From: Clostridia bacterium
GTDB taxonomy: Bacteria; Bacillota; Clostridia; Peptostreptococcales; Caminicellaceae
Assembly: GCA_022361035.1 (NCBI GenBank)
Contig: JAKSBP010000028.1
Coordinates: 1-48,084, forward strand
DNA length: 48,084 nucleotides
Reading direction: 5' to 3'
The notes under the pieces were generated by a model, which saw only the letters and a program-made list of their open reading frames with translations, was not told where the DNA came from and searched no databases. The translations under genes and the position numbers were made by a program. Positions 16,364 through 24,249 of this stretch are shown here, piece by piece (the stretch's first letter is position 1; every line of letters begins with the position of its first letter).

Positions 16364-16600
16364 CTTTTAAGCCTCCAATTTTGCCATACATTTCTTTTTA
16401 TTTCACATGTTTTTCTAAAAAAATCCAAAGGCTTCCTATCTCCATTTTTTAAAATTTCAACATCTTTCCCCATCCCCCTTCTCACAAAAGAAAGAAGTCT
16501 AAAAACCCTTTTTCAGTTCTCAGGCCTTAGCTCTTTCTAAACTCAATTCCTCCTTTAGAAAAATTTTAGAATTCTATGACTTCCCATTTATATATAAAAA

Positions 16601-16629
16601 GACATAGGCAGTTACACCTATGTCTCAAT
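16601..16629 (-). terminator. Rho-independent terminator, minus strand
   Basis: GACATAGG and CCTATGTC (16601-16624) form an 8-bp stem. On the minus strand it is followed by TTTTT, so it ends transcription coming from the small-peptide side before the exporter operon. Confidence 0.7.
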
Positions 16630-16751
16630 AAATATTAGTACAGTGAACAGAGTAATCCTAGCTTAAAATCTAAGGAGTATTGTTTCCCTCAGATTGCTTT
16701 AGGAGAAATGGAATTTAATAAAGTCCCCTATAATATCACTATATAATAATT

Positions 16752-16786
16752 AAAGCCATAGGTAACATACACATACCTATGGCTTT
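16752..16786 (-). terminator. 13-bp stem behind the small peptide gene
   Basis: AAAGCCATAGGTA and TACCTATGGCTTT are perfect arms around a 9-base loop. It lies 37 bases after the 32-codon peptide stop. The T-tract is weak (CTTTAATTATTA), so read-through is plausible. Its sequence resembles the next hairpin at 16601. Confidence 0.65.
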
Positions 16787-16822
16787 ACTATCTTAATTAA
16801 TTACTACATTATCAGAAACTCT

Positions 16823-16921
16823 CTAACAATCACAGTTCGCAGTCCAAGGTTGTGTATTAGATATATAGATTGAGTAAACATTTCTAAAATTCTTCCCCAT
16901 ATATAATCCTCTGATAATCAT
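16823..16921 (-). CDS. 32-residue peptide gene upstream of the ABC exporter
   Basis: A short frame, MIIRGLYMGKNFRNVYSIYI followed by SNTQPWTANCDC and a TAG stop. It is supported by AAGGAGG (plus-strand CCTCCTT 16930-16936) exactly 8 bases before the ATG, one of the strongest ribosome sites in the window, and by a perfect 13-bp-arm hairpin behind it. The N-terminal half is basic with a mild hydrophobic stretch; the last twelve residues contain Trp and a C-D-C end. It could be a peptide signal, a bacteriocin-like or modified peptide, or a leader peptide. No modification enzyme is nearby; the next operon is a heterodimeric exporter on the same strand. I do not recognise the family. Confidence 0.6.
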   Translation of the reverse strand: MIIRGLYMGKNFRNVYSIYISNTQPWTANCDC

Positions 16922-16939
16922 TAACACAACCTCCTTTAT

Positions 16940-17210
16940 AAAAATTTATTTATACGTATAGTATATTAGACTTTCCTAGCTTTTACAACAAGTTTTACTA
17001 TTTGTAATAATCTTGTAACAAAATTAAGAGTTTTTTAAGCTTTTCTTTACATAGCATTGCTATGATTTATCCTATAAGTATAGATACGCAGCCTTAAGGG
17101 CTAAGTTGAGCAAAGGCTAAATTTCTAGACTTCAGATAGAGACTAATCCACCTGAAGAAACTCCCACCCATAAAAGTGAGAGTCCTTTAATCAGTATTTA
17201 TTTCATACAT
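16940..17210. other. gene-free stretch between small peptide and repeat
   Basis: AT-rich. A TATACGTATAGTATATTAG segment near 16950 may hold the promoter of the small peptide gene. CTCCCACCCATAAAAGTGAGAG at about 17160 is a short hairpin. No gene is seen. Confidence 0.35.
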
Positions 17211-17390
17211 TATAGATGAGTAACTTACAAACTTAATAAACGAAAGCAGACTCTGAGTTTTCCTTTTGAGGGATTTTTATGAACCTGTTTAATCTCTATT
17301 TATTATATTCAAAACAGGTTTATAGCATGAGCTAAAAAGATTCTCAGTGGCTACTTGAGTAAGTTTATCTTTACAAGTTTTATATCTATA
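17211..17390 (-). repeat. repeat family C, copy 1 (inverted-end element)
   Basis: This about 180-bp element starts TATAGATGAGTAACTTACAA and ends in TATATCTATA, with a conserved subterminal block ACTTAATAAACGAAAGCAG. It is the reverse orientation of copies at 37484-37774 and 47872-48005. It directly abuts the stop codon of the DUF4397 gene at 17391 and may supply its 3' end. It has no coding capacity. Confidence 0.75.
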
Positions 17391-18080
17391 TTATCTTGGT
17401 CTTATATATGAGTTACCATCTAAAGGAATTACTACTTGTAATGGCGGTCTTTCTCCTAAAAGTCCTATAGCATATACACTATAAAATCTATCGGGTTTTA
17501 ATTCAATATTTGGAAGATGTAGTACCCTATTATCTGTTCCTGCTGCAAAGACATTTAAAGTATATGTTCCTGGGTCTATAAGTTTGTAATTAGTAACCTC
17601 CTTGTATTCTACATCTTCAAATAAGTTTGTTCCATCAGGTAGTCTTATATCTACAGCAGGTGCATTAGGAGACAAATGGCCAAATCTAACATATACCTTA
17701 CCCATTGGTATAGGCATAGGAGTATCCTCTATCGGATATAAGCTAATATTCTGTAGTTTATTAATTGCTGCTATCGTTAATATGGTATTTGGTGGTATAT
17801 TTACATTTGTATTGATTACTGGATTTTGGGTGTTCCCGGCAGGAAAAACTTTTACATTGCTTACACCAGAGGGTACTGGAAGATATTCAGTAAAACTTCT
17901 ATAACCCAAATTTGATACTACAAGATTATTGTTTAAATACACATCAACCGGCGGCGCATCAGGGGATGCATGAAAGATTCTGATATAAGTAACATCTGTA
18001 GGATGAGAAGGCATTCTAAAGAAATTACCTCCATAAAAACTTGCTGGATAGAAACCATTGAATCCATTGAATCTAAACAT
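17391..18080 (-). CDS. DUF4397 domain protein
   Basis: This 229-residue protein is made of two DUF4397 repeats. The first carries VTYIRIFHASPDAPPVDVYL and the second VYVRFGHLSPNAPAVDIRLP; each is followed by a Tyr/Val-rich beta domain that ends in an Ala-Ile or Tyr-Ala-Ile strand. The family has a beta-sandwich character and unknown biochemical role; clostridial members are often linked to the cell or spore surface. There is no signal peptide here, and the N-terminus MFRFNGFNGFYPASFYGGNF is rich in Phe and Gly, like spore-coat proteins. GAGAGGTG precedes the ATG. The gene stands alone, with a repeat element immediately after its stop. Confidence 0.85.
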   Translation of the reverse strand: MFRFNGFNGFYPASFYGGNFFRMPSHPTDVTYIRIFHASPDAPPVDVYLNNNLVVSNLGYRSFTEYLPVPSGVSNVKVFPAGNTQNPVINTNVNIPPNTILTIAAINKLQNISLYPIEDTPMPIPMGKVYVRFGHLSPNAPAVDIRLPDGTNLFEDVEYKEVTNYKLIDPGTYTLNVFAAGTDNRVLHLPNIELKPDRFYSVYAIGLLGERPPLQVVIPLDGNSYIRPR

Positions 18081-18309
18081 TTATTCAACACCTCTCAAAA
18101 TACTTTTTAAGGGTCACATAAGAATAAGCTCTTTATATTACAAGAAGCTTTTATTCATTTTCAAAGTGTTTAATCACCAGTATATTTTAATTAAACAATA
18201 GAGAAAATGAATAAAAAAATTAAGTAATATGTGGAGTTATTCTTTGGTGAACCCTAAACTATCATCACTATTAGAATATTCGAGTATTTTGAAAGTGTGA
18301 CAAAAAATT

Positions 18310-18338
18310 GCCCTATATTCCTTAGCTATCAATAGGGC
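18310..18338 (-). terminator. terminator of the hemerythrin gene
   Basis: GCCCTAT and ATAGGGC form the stem; on the minus strand it is followed by AATTTTTTG. It lies just beyond the hemerythrin stop. Confidence 0.75.
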
Positions 18339-18349
18339 TTTAATAATTA

Positions 18350-18763
18350 CTAAAATACACCTTTTTCATTTAAAAAATCCTTATATCTATGGTCATCCTT
18401 TAAGATATGATTCTCTATCCAATCCGCAATGAAAATTAAGATTTCCATTGTAACTCCCCTTTGGTCCTCATCTATATCCTTACAATGAATTTCGTTAATC
18501 TTATCAATAAAGTTTCTATGGGCTTTCTTATGTTCATCTAAGCCCTCATATCCATACTTCTCCATCAATTCTTCTTCAGAATTAAAGTGATAAATTGTAT
18601 AGTTTTTTAGCTCCCCTAAATGCTCCATAATCTCGTCATAGCGGTCTATGCCATCCTTATTACGGACTAAGTTAGATAAATCCGAACCAATTTCCAATAG
18701 CCTCTTATGCTGATTGTCAACTTCTTCAATATTACAAGAATAGATTTCCCTCCATTTAAACAT
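18350..18763 (-). CDS. bacteriohemerythrin
   Basis: This 137-residue four-helix protein binds oxygen at a di-iron centre. The ligand set is complete: DNQHKRLLEI (first His), YHFNSEEELM (His and Glu), DEHKKAHRNF (two His) and NHILKDDHRY (His and Asp). In anaerobes such single-domain proteins are thought to sense, store or deliver oxygen, for instance to flavodiiron proteins; fprA lies about 8 kb away in this window. GGGGGAG precedes the ATG and a terminator follows, so it is monocistronic. Confidence 0.93.
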   Translation of the reverse strand: MFKWREIYSCNIEEVDNQHKRLLEIGSDLSNLVRNKDGIDRYDEIMEHLGELKNYTIYHFNSEEELMEKYGYEGLDEHKKAHRNFIDKINEIHCKDIDEDQRGVTMEILIFIADWIENHILKDDHRYKDFLNEKGVF

Positions 18764-18865
18764 TGTTACTCCCCCTTTATTAGACTATTATCTACTTTAT
18801 AATATAACATAATATTACCAATGTTATCAAATTAAGTGGAGAATGTCTATGAAACACGTTGAAAG

Positions 18866-18988
18866 GGGGTGTATCAGAATGACGAATTTCTGCCTTATTT
18901 GAAATTACAGCGACTTGGCTAGTACTGCCGTACGTGCCAAGTCGCTGTAATTTCAAAACCCTAAGCTTCATTCATTCTGAAACACCCC
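18866..18988. repeat. nested palindromic element, family D
   Basis: The outer arms GGGGTGTATCAGAATGA (18866-18882) and TCATTCTGAAACACCCC (18972-18988) enclose a perfect 19-bp inner stem (TGAAATTACAGCGACTTGG at 18900-18918 with its inverse at 18937-18955). It is non-coding. A related layout occurs at 37777-37870. It sits between the hemerythrin promoter and the ileS 3' end. Confidence 0.75.
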
Positions 18989-19026
18989 GGGGCTGAATTT
19001 GTAAGATGGTTTTATGAGACAGCCCC
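18989..19026. repeat. short palindrome remnant behind ileS
   Basis: GGGGCTG (18989-18995) and CAGCCCC (19020-19026) flank 24 bases and directly adjoin the previous element. It may be the remains of a second copy and could serve as the ileS terminator. Confidence 0.5.
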
Positions 19027-19040
19027 TAAATCCATAACAA

Positions 19041-22000
19041 TCAGTTATTAACTTTTTCTAGTTTTATCCCCGTATCATGACCGTTTAAATCCTGCTTTTC
19101 AATCTCCTTACCTGAAACTCTTTCAATGCTAGTTGCTAAGGTTTCCTTCATGATATAATCTCTATGGAGGTCAATTGCATGGGCTATCTCATTATCCCCA
19201 TCAAAGTAAATTTTAATGTTATCCATCATCTCGTAGCTATTATTTTTTCTAAGCTGCTGAATCTTAGATATGAATTCCCTAGCAAAGCCTTCGTTAATCA
19301 ATTCTTCGTTTAAGGTCGTATCTAAAATCACAAAGAGATTGTTTTCCATTTCTACTGTAAAGCCTTCCTTGGCAGAGATATTAACCATAACCAGCTCATT
19401 TGTAACTTCAAAATCTTCTCCATTTAAACTGATTGTTATAGCTTCACCACTTTCTAGCTTAGGTGCAGCCACTGAAGCATCTAGTGCCCCTAATGCACTT
19501 CCAAAGGCCTTTATGTTTTTGCCAAGTTTGGGTCCAGCTACTCTAAAGTTAGGTTTTAAGCTAAAATCCATAAATTCTTTTAAATCCTTGGCGAATACTA
19601 CTTCCTTAACATTTAACTCTTCCTGTATAAGGGGAACTAAATCTGACACTAGTTCTTGATACTTACCATCTACGAGTACCTTCTGGATAGGCTGGCGAAC
19701 TTTAATTCTTACAGCTTCCCTAGAAGCTCTACCAAGCTTAACTAAATTTCTAACAAGGTCCATCTTTTCCTCTAGATGAAGGTCTATAAGCCCTTCCTTT
19801 GCAACGGGATAGTCGCTAATGTGAACAGACAGCTCCCCAGTTAAATTCTTATATATTTCCTCTGATAAATATGGGGCAAAGGGAGCAACCATTTGATTTA
19901 CTGCTACTAATATTTCATAGGTAGTATTGTAAACCGCCTTCTTATCCATTGTCAATTCAGTAGCCCAAAAACGTCTACGTGAGCGTCTAATATACCAGTT
20001 AGACAGATCTTCATTGACGAATTCCTGTATCTTTCTAACAGCCTTTGTTAAATCAAATACTTCCAAATCCACTGAAACTGATTTTAAAAGGCTATTAAGC
20101 TTCGATAGAATCCATCTATCTATCTCTGGTCTATCCTTATACTCAATAAAGAATTCCTTTGGATTTATATTGTCAGTATTTGCATATAACACAAAGAAAT
20201 TATAGACATTTTTAATTGTACTAAAGAATTTACTCTGAACTTCCTTAAGCCCTTCCTCGTCAAATTTAGTGGGAGTCCAGGCAGGGGATACATATAGTAG
20301 ATACCACCTTAGGGCGTCTGCACCATATTTATCAAATAATACAAAGGGGTCCACTGTATTGCCCTTAGACTTAGACATTTTTCTGCCTTCCTTGTCTAGA
20401 ATAAGGTCGTTAACTAAAACTCTCTTGTATGAAGATTTCCCTGTAACAAATGTAGAAATCGCTAACATAGAATAGAACCAGCCCCTTGTCTGATCTATCC
20501 CCTCACAGATAAAGTCCGCAGGATATAATTCCTCCAGAAATTTATCCTTATTTTCAAAGGGATAGTGATGTTGGGCAAAGGGCATTGAGCCACTATCAAA
20601 CCAACAGTCGATAACTTCTTTAACCCTTGTCATGGTACCTGAGCATTTTTCACATTTTATATGAATGTCATCTACATAGGGCCTGTGAAGTTCTATATTT
20701 TCATCTACATCCTCTAGGGCCTTCTCAGCTAATTCTTTCCTTGAACCAATACTAGCTGTCTGATTACAGCCATCGCATCTCCAGATATTCAGTGGCGTAC
20801 CCCAATATCTACTCCTTGATATAGCCCAGTCATTTAAATTCTCAAGCCAATTGCCGAAACGCTTTTCTCCAACGTAGTCGGGATACCACTCAATAGCATT
20901 GTTGTTTTCAATAAGTTTATCCTTTAATTTAGTCATCTCTATATACCAGCTTGGCTTAGCATAGTATAAAAGAGGAGTTTTACATCTCCAGCAATGGGGA
21001 TAATTATGGGCAACCTTTTGTTTTTTGTAAAGCTTTCCTTCACTATGGAGCCATTTGATAATTTCTATATCGGCATCCATAACAAACATACCCTCCCAAG
21101 GAGTTGAGATATATTTTCCATCTTCATTTACTGGCTGGAGAACAGGGAGATTATATTTTTTGCCCGTATTGTAATCGTCCTCACCAAAGGCTGGTGCTGA
21201 GTGAACTATACCTGTCCCGTCTTCAGTTGTTACATAGTCTGCAACCGTTACAAAGAAGGCCTTTTTATCTGCCTTTACAAAGGGCATAAGCTGCTCATAT
21301 TCCATATACTCTAAATCCTTGCCCCTATATTCTTCTAATATCTCATATTCGCCCTCTACAACATTAGATGCCAAATCCTTTGCTAAATAGTATATGTCCC
21401 CATTATCTACTCTTACTTTCACATAGACTACTTCAGGATTAACACTAAGTGAAACATTTGAAGCCAATGTCCAAGGTGTAGTTGTCCAGGCAAGAAAATA
21501 TTCATTCTCTCTATCCTGTACTTTAAATTTCGTAATAACTGTATTACTTTTAATTTCCTGATATCCTTGAGCTACCTCATGACTCGCAAGGCCTGTACCA
21601 CATCGGCTGCAATAGGGAAGAATTTTATGTCCTTCATACATAAACCCTTCCTTATTAAACTTGTCTAGAATCCACCACACACTCTCAATGTAGTCATTAT
21701 TAAGAGTGATATAGGGGTTTTCAAGGTCAATGGCATAGGCCATACGCTTTGTCATTTCCCTCCATAGGCCTTCATATTTAAAAACAGATTCTCTACATTT
21801 TTCATTAAATTTATCAATTCCATATTCTTCTATATCCTGTTTATTATTAAGATTTAATTCTTTTTCAACTTCAATTTCAACTGGCAAGCCATGGGTATCC
21901 CATCCAGCCTTTCTCTTTACTTGATAACCTTGCATAGTTTTATACCTGCAAACTGAATCCTTTAAAGTTCTAGATATAACGTGATGGATACCTGGTCTTC

Positions 22001-22157
22001 CATTTGCCGTTGGAGGTCCTTCATAAAATACAAAGGACTTTTGTCCTTCCCGAGTTTCTACACATTTTTCAAGAACATCTATCTCATCCCAAAAATCAGA
22101 TATTCTTTTTTCGTTTTCATTAATTGAAAGATTAGATAATTCATCAAATTTTTTCAT
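19041..22157 (-). CDS. ileS: isoleucyl-tRNA synthetase, eukaryote-like type
   Basis: A cytoplasmic class I synthetase that charges tRNA-Ile. It has the HIGH-equivalent GRPGIHHV (about residue 57), the WCW-like zinc clusters CxxC (YCSRCGTGLASHE; CDGCNQT; CEKCSGT) and GRKMSKSKGN (about 595). The N-terminus (KFDELSNLSINENEKRISDFW) and overall build are those of the eukaryote-like, often mupirocin-insensitive IleRS2 group, in contrast to the classical bacterial form. I choose ATG 22157, 1038 residues, after AGGGTGGAG; the longer frame to 22235 runs into the leader. Expression should be controlled by the T-box leader upstream. Confidence 0.95.
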   Translation of the reverse strand: MKKFDELSNLSINENEKRISDFWDEIDVLEKCVETREGQKSFVFYEGPPTANGRPGIHHVISRTLKDSVCRYKTMQGYQVKRKAGWDTHGLPVEIEVEKELNLNNKQDIEEYGIDKFNEKCRESVFKYEGLWREMTKRMAYAIDLENPYITLNNDYIESVWWILDKFNKEGFMYEGHKILPYCSRCGTGLASHEVAQGYQEIKSNTVITKFKVQDRENEYFLAWTTTPWTLASNVSLSVNPEVVYVKVRVDNGDIYYLAKDLASNVVEGEYEILEEYRGKDLEYMEYEQLMPFVKADKKAFFVTVADYVTTEDGTGIVHSAPAFGEDDYNTGKKYNLPVLQPVNEDGKYISTPWEGMFVMDADIEIIKWLHSEGKLYKKQKVAHNYPHCWRCKTPLLYYAKPSWYIEMTKLKDKLIENNNAIEWYPDYVGEKRFGNWLENLNDWAISRSRYWGTPLNIWRCDGCNQTASIGSRKELAEKALEDVDENIELHRPYVDDIHIKCEKCSGTMTRVKEVIDCWFDSGSMPFAQHHYPFENKDKFLEELYPADFICEGIDQTRGWFYSMLAISTFVTGKSSYKRVLVNDLILDKEGRKMSKSKGNTVDPFVLFDKYGADALRWYLLYVSPAWTPTKFDEEGLKEVQSKFFSTIKNVYNFFVLYANTDNINPKEFFIEYKDRPEIDRWILSKLNSLLKSVSVDLEVFDLTKAVRKIQEFVNEDLSNWYIRRSRRRFWATELTMDKKAVYNTTYEILVAVNQMVAPFAPYLSEEIYKNLTGELSVHISDYPVAKEGLIDLHLEEKMDLVRNLVKLGRASREAVRIKVRQPIQKVLVDGKYQELVSDLVPLIQEELNVKEVVFAKDLKEFMDFSLKPNFRVAGPKLGKNIKAFGSALGALDASVAAPKLESGEAITISLNGEDFEVTNELVMVNISAKEGFTVEMENNLFVILDTTLNEELINEGFAREFISKIQQLRKNNSYEMMDNIKIYFDGDNEIAHAIDLHRDYIMKETLATSIERVSGKEIEKQDLNGHDTGIKLEKVNN

Positions 22158-22264
22158 TTCTCCACCCTTCCTATGTGTTAGTATAAAGACGCCTGATAAC
22201 GCCTGATTGGTTACAATCTCCAGCAAGTAGGTCACTACTCAAGATCTTAAAAGATAAAGTTTGA

Positions 22265-22540
22265 GCTTCTAAACTATAAAATCCCCAAGTCTAAAGGACT
22301 TAGGGACGAATAAATCCGCGGTACCACCCAAATTATAGGAAAACCTATCACTCATTGATATTTAACGCACTTCTACGAGATACCCTACTATAGCTTTAGA
22401 TATCCGGCTCAAAGATGATTTTCATAAAGACGTAGCTAATAACCTTTCAGCCTTGGATTACTTCTCTTTGGGATATGGATATCCCTTAAAACCACATTCT
22501 TTATTACTCTTCTTATCACAGCCATTAACTTTATTTACTT
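22265..22540 (-). ncRNA. T-box leader of ileS
   Basis: On the minus strand, the T-box core GGGTGGTACCGCGG (plus strand about 22316-22329) lies before a terminator (stem TCCCTAAGTCC with ACTTGGGGA, plus strand 22282-22306) followed by TTTTATAGTTT. Farther upstream come the GATAAGAAGAGTAA and GGCTGAAAGG elements of stem I. A candidate specifier ATC (isoleucine) stands in GAAAATCATC (plus strand 22414-22419). Uncharged tRNA-Ile would stabilise the antiterminator and allow ileS transcription. Confidence 0.9.
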
Positions 22541-22885
22541 AGGAAATTACATAATAAATATTTTATCATTATATAGGTCGTAAAACCATACATAATAGTA
22601 AGTTTTTTTAAAAATAACTATAAAAATTTAAATAAAAACTTTATCTAAGCATATATAAGAAAATCATAAAAATAATTTAGGGTTTACGATTTCCTATATT
22701 TTATATAAATCCTTAAAAAGGAAACTCCATAGTCTGAGTTCCTTTACCAGGGTTTTAAGTCACATATCTATAATACATTAAAAAATTATAACTTGTCAAA
22801 AATTTTTTAATATATTATCAAAATTTTATTGAATATTTTTTCCTAACTTTTCTTTTTATATACATACTATATTATATTATCAAAA
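22541..22885. other. gene-free stretch with a repeat fragment
   Basis: AT-rich. It should contain the ileS promoter upstream of the T-box and the 3' end of yhaM. A fragment of repeat family C lies at 22686-22772. Confidence 0.4.
22686..22772 (+). repeat. degenerate fragment of repeat family C
   Basis: The blocks ATTTCCTATATTTTATA, AAAAGGAAACTCC and TTTTAAGTCACATATCTATA match, in order, the right half of the copy at 37484-37774. The left half was not found. Confidence 0.5.
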
Positions 22886-23851
22886 TTATTCCTCTTCATA
22901 TTTTTTATATGCTGTTTTATACAGCTTTCTATTGTTGAGTGTCCATATTTTATCAGAAAAACTCCTTGGTTTAATGTTCTCTAGTGTTTTCTGCATATCA
23001 AACATCCTTGCATCAATTATATCTAGATAGTGTAAAATTTCAGCTTCGGGAATCATTGGCCTTTTTGGACTTCCAAACTCTGGTTCATAATGATGAGAAA
23101 GGACCATATGCTGAAGTAGAGTAGTTATTTCCTTATCGGTATTAAGTTTCTCCGAAACTTTTTCTATGTTCTTTATCCCTTGAACTATATGACCTAAAAG
23201 CTCTCCTTCCCTAGTATAGGCTGAAACTATTCCCAATTCATTAGAGTCCATTTCTTCAAGCTTAGCTATATCATGGAGTATTATTCCTCCATATAATAAA
23301 TCCCTATCGAGAAGATCGTATATTTCACAAAGCTTTTCGGCCATCTTAAGCATAGTTAATATGTGATAGAGAAGTCCACCGTGGATGGCATGATGATTTG
23401 ACTTAGCTGCAGGATAAAACATAATTTTATCCTTATTTTCTTTTAATATATAACTTACAATGTTATGTATATCCTTATTTTTGATTTCGCCAATATAGCT
23501 TAATATTTTCTTATACATTGTTTCCGATTCTTCTGGTGCTTTAGGTATGTAGTCATCTAATGACAAGTAATCCCCTTTATCAGAAAGCCTTAATTTTATG
23601 ATTTTTAATTGGAGCTTACCCTGCCATTCCGATACAATTCCTCTAACCTTAATCAATTTTCCTTCCGTAAATTGATTTTCATCCTCCTTTGTAGAGTCCC
23701 ACAGTTTTCCATTAATTTCTCCTGTTTTATCAGCTAGGTTAAAATCAATATATGTTTTATTGTTACTGGATGTTTTAACACCCATAGACTTTACGAGATA
23801 AAAACCTTCAATATTGTCTCCTACTTTAAATTCATTAATTTTTTTATACAT
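22886..23851 (-). CDS. yhaM: 3'-5' exoribonuclease YhaM
   Basis: This 321-residue cytoplasmic nuclease is built from an N-terminal OB-fold (about residues 8-95, NKTYIDFNLADKTGEINGKLW) and a C-terminal HD domain. The HD signature GGLLYHILTML...LLYGGIILHDIAKLEE shows the metal-binding His and His-Asp pairs, followed by HMVLSHHYEPEFGSPKRP. In Bacillus YhaM degrades RNA and single-stranded DNA from the 3' end. GAGGAG lies 7 bases before the ATG. It is a single gene between ileS and the histidine kinase, all on the minus strand but with long gaps. Confidence 0.93.
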   Translation of the reverse strand: MYKKINEFKVGDNIEGFYLVKSMGVKTSSNNKTYIDFNLADKTGEINGKLWDSTKEDENQFTEGKLIKVRGIVSEWQGKLQLKIIKLRLSDKGDYLSLDDYIPKAPEESETMYKKILSYIGEIKNKDIHNIVSYILKENKDKIMFYPAAKSNHHAIHGGLLYHILTMLKMAEKLCEIYDLLDRDLLYGGIILHDIAKLEEMDSNELGIVSAYTREGELLGHIVQGIKNIEKVSEKLNTDKEITTLLQHMVLSHHYEPEFGSPKRPMIPEAEILHYLDIIDARMFDMQKTLENIKPRSFSDKIWTLNNRKLYKTAYKKYEEE

Positions 23852-24249
23852 AAATGTCTCCTCTACTCTTATTTATTAAAGATAATACCTTTTAAACCTT
23901 AATTAATTTTCAAATAACACAATAAAAGCTTCTAGACTTTTTCTAAAGAAAAGTCCATATATGTCTCTAAACTTAAGTGATTTTTATTAGCAAAATAAGT
24001 ATACCACATTTTAAGCTAAACTTTATGAATTAAAGGACAATATTAATTGAGAAAATTTTATAATTTAGATTTACATAGTATATATGAAAGTATTAAACTT
24101 CCCAGGCTTAAAAACTGTCACTGACACAATGGGTAATAAATCATTTAAGATAAAAAATATTTGAATGGCATGAATCTAGGGACTTTAGAATTATATATAT
24201 TGATAAGTCTGTTAAAATAGCAACTATGAAATCTAATCAATTATAATAT
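23852..24249. other. gene-free stretch
   Basis: No gene is supported. A short open stretch on the plus strand at about 24155-24243 (reading KIFEWHESRDFRIIYIDKSV) looks protein-like but has no start or ribosome site; it may be a relic. Confidence 0.3.

Noticed and set aside
16680..16745. Plus-strand 12-codon frame MEFNKVPYNITI after AGGAG
   Set aside because: It lies between the two minus-strand terminators, is very short and has no supporting context.
22195..22235. Longer N-terminus of IleRS starting at 22235
   Set aside because: The extra 26 residues overlap the leader, are atypical of the family and lack a ribosome site.
24155..24243. Protein-like stretch KIFEWHESRDFRIIYIDKSV without start
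   Set aside because: Only about 30 codons, preceded by a stop, with no ribosome site. It may be a gene relic but cannot be supported.
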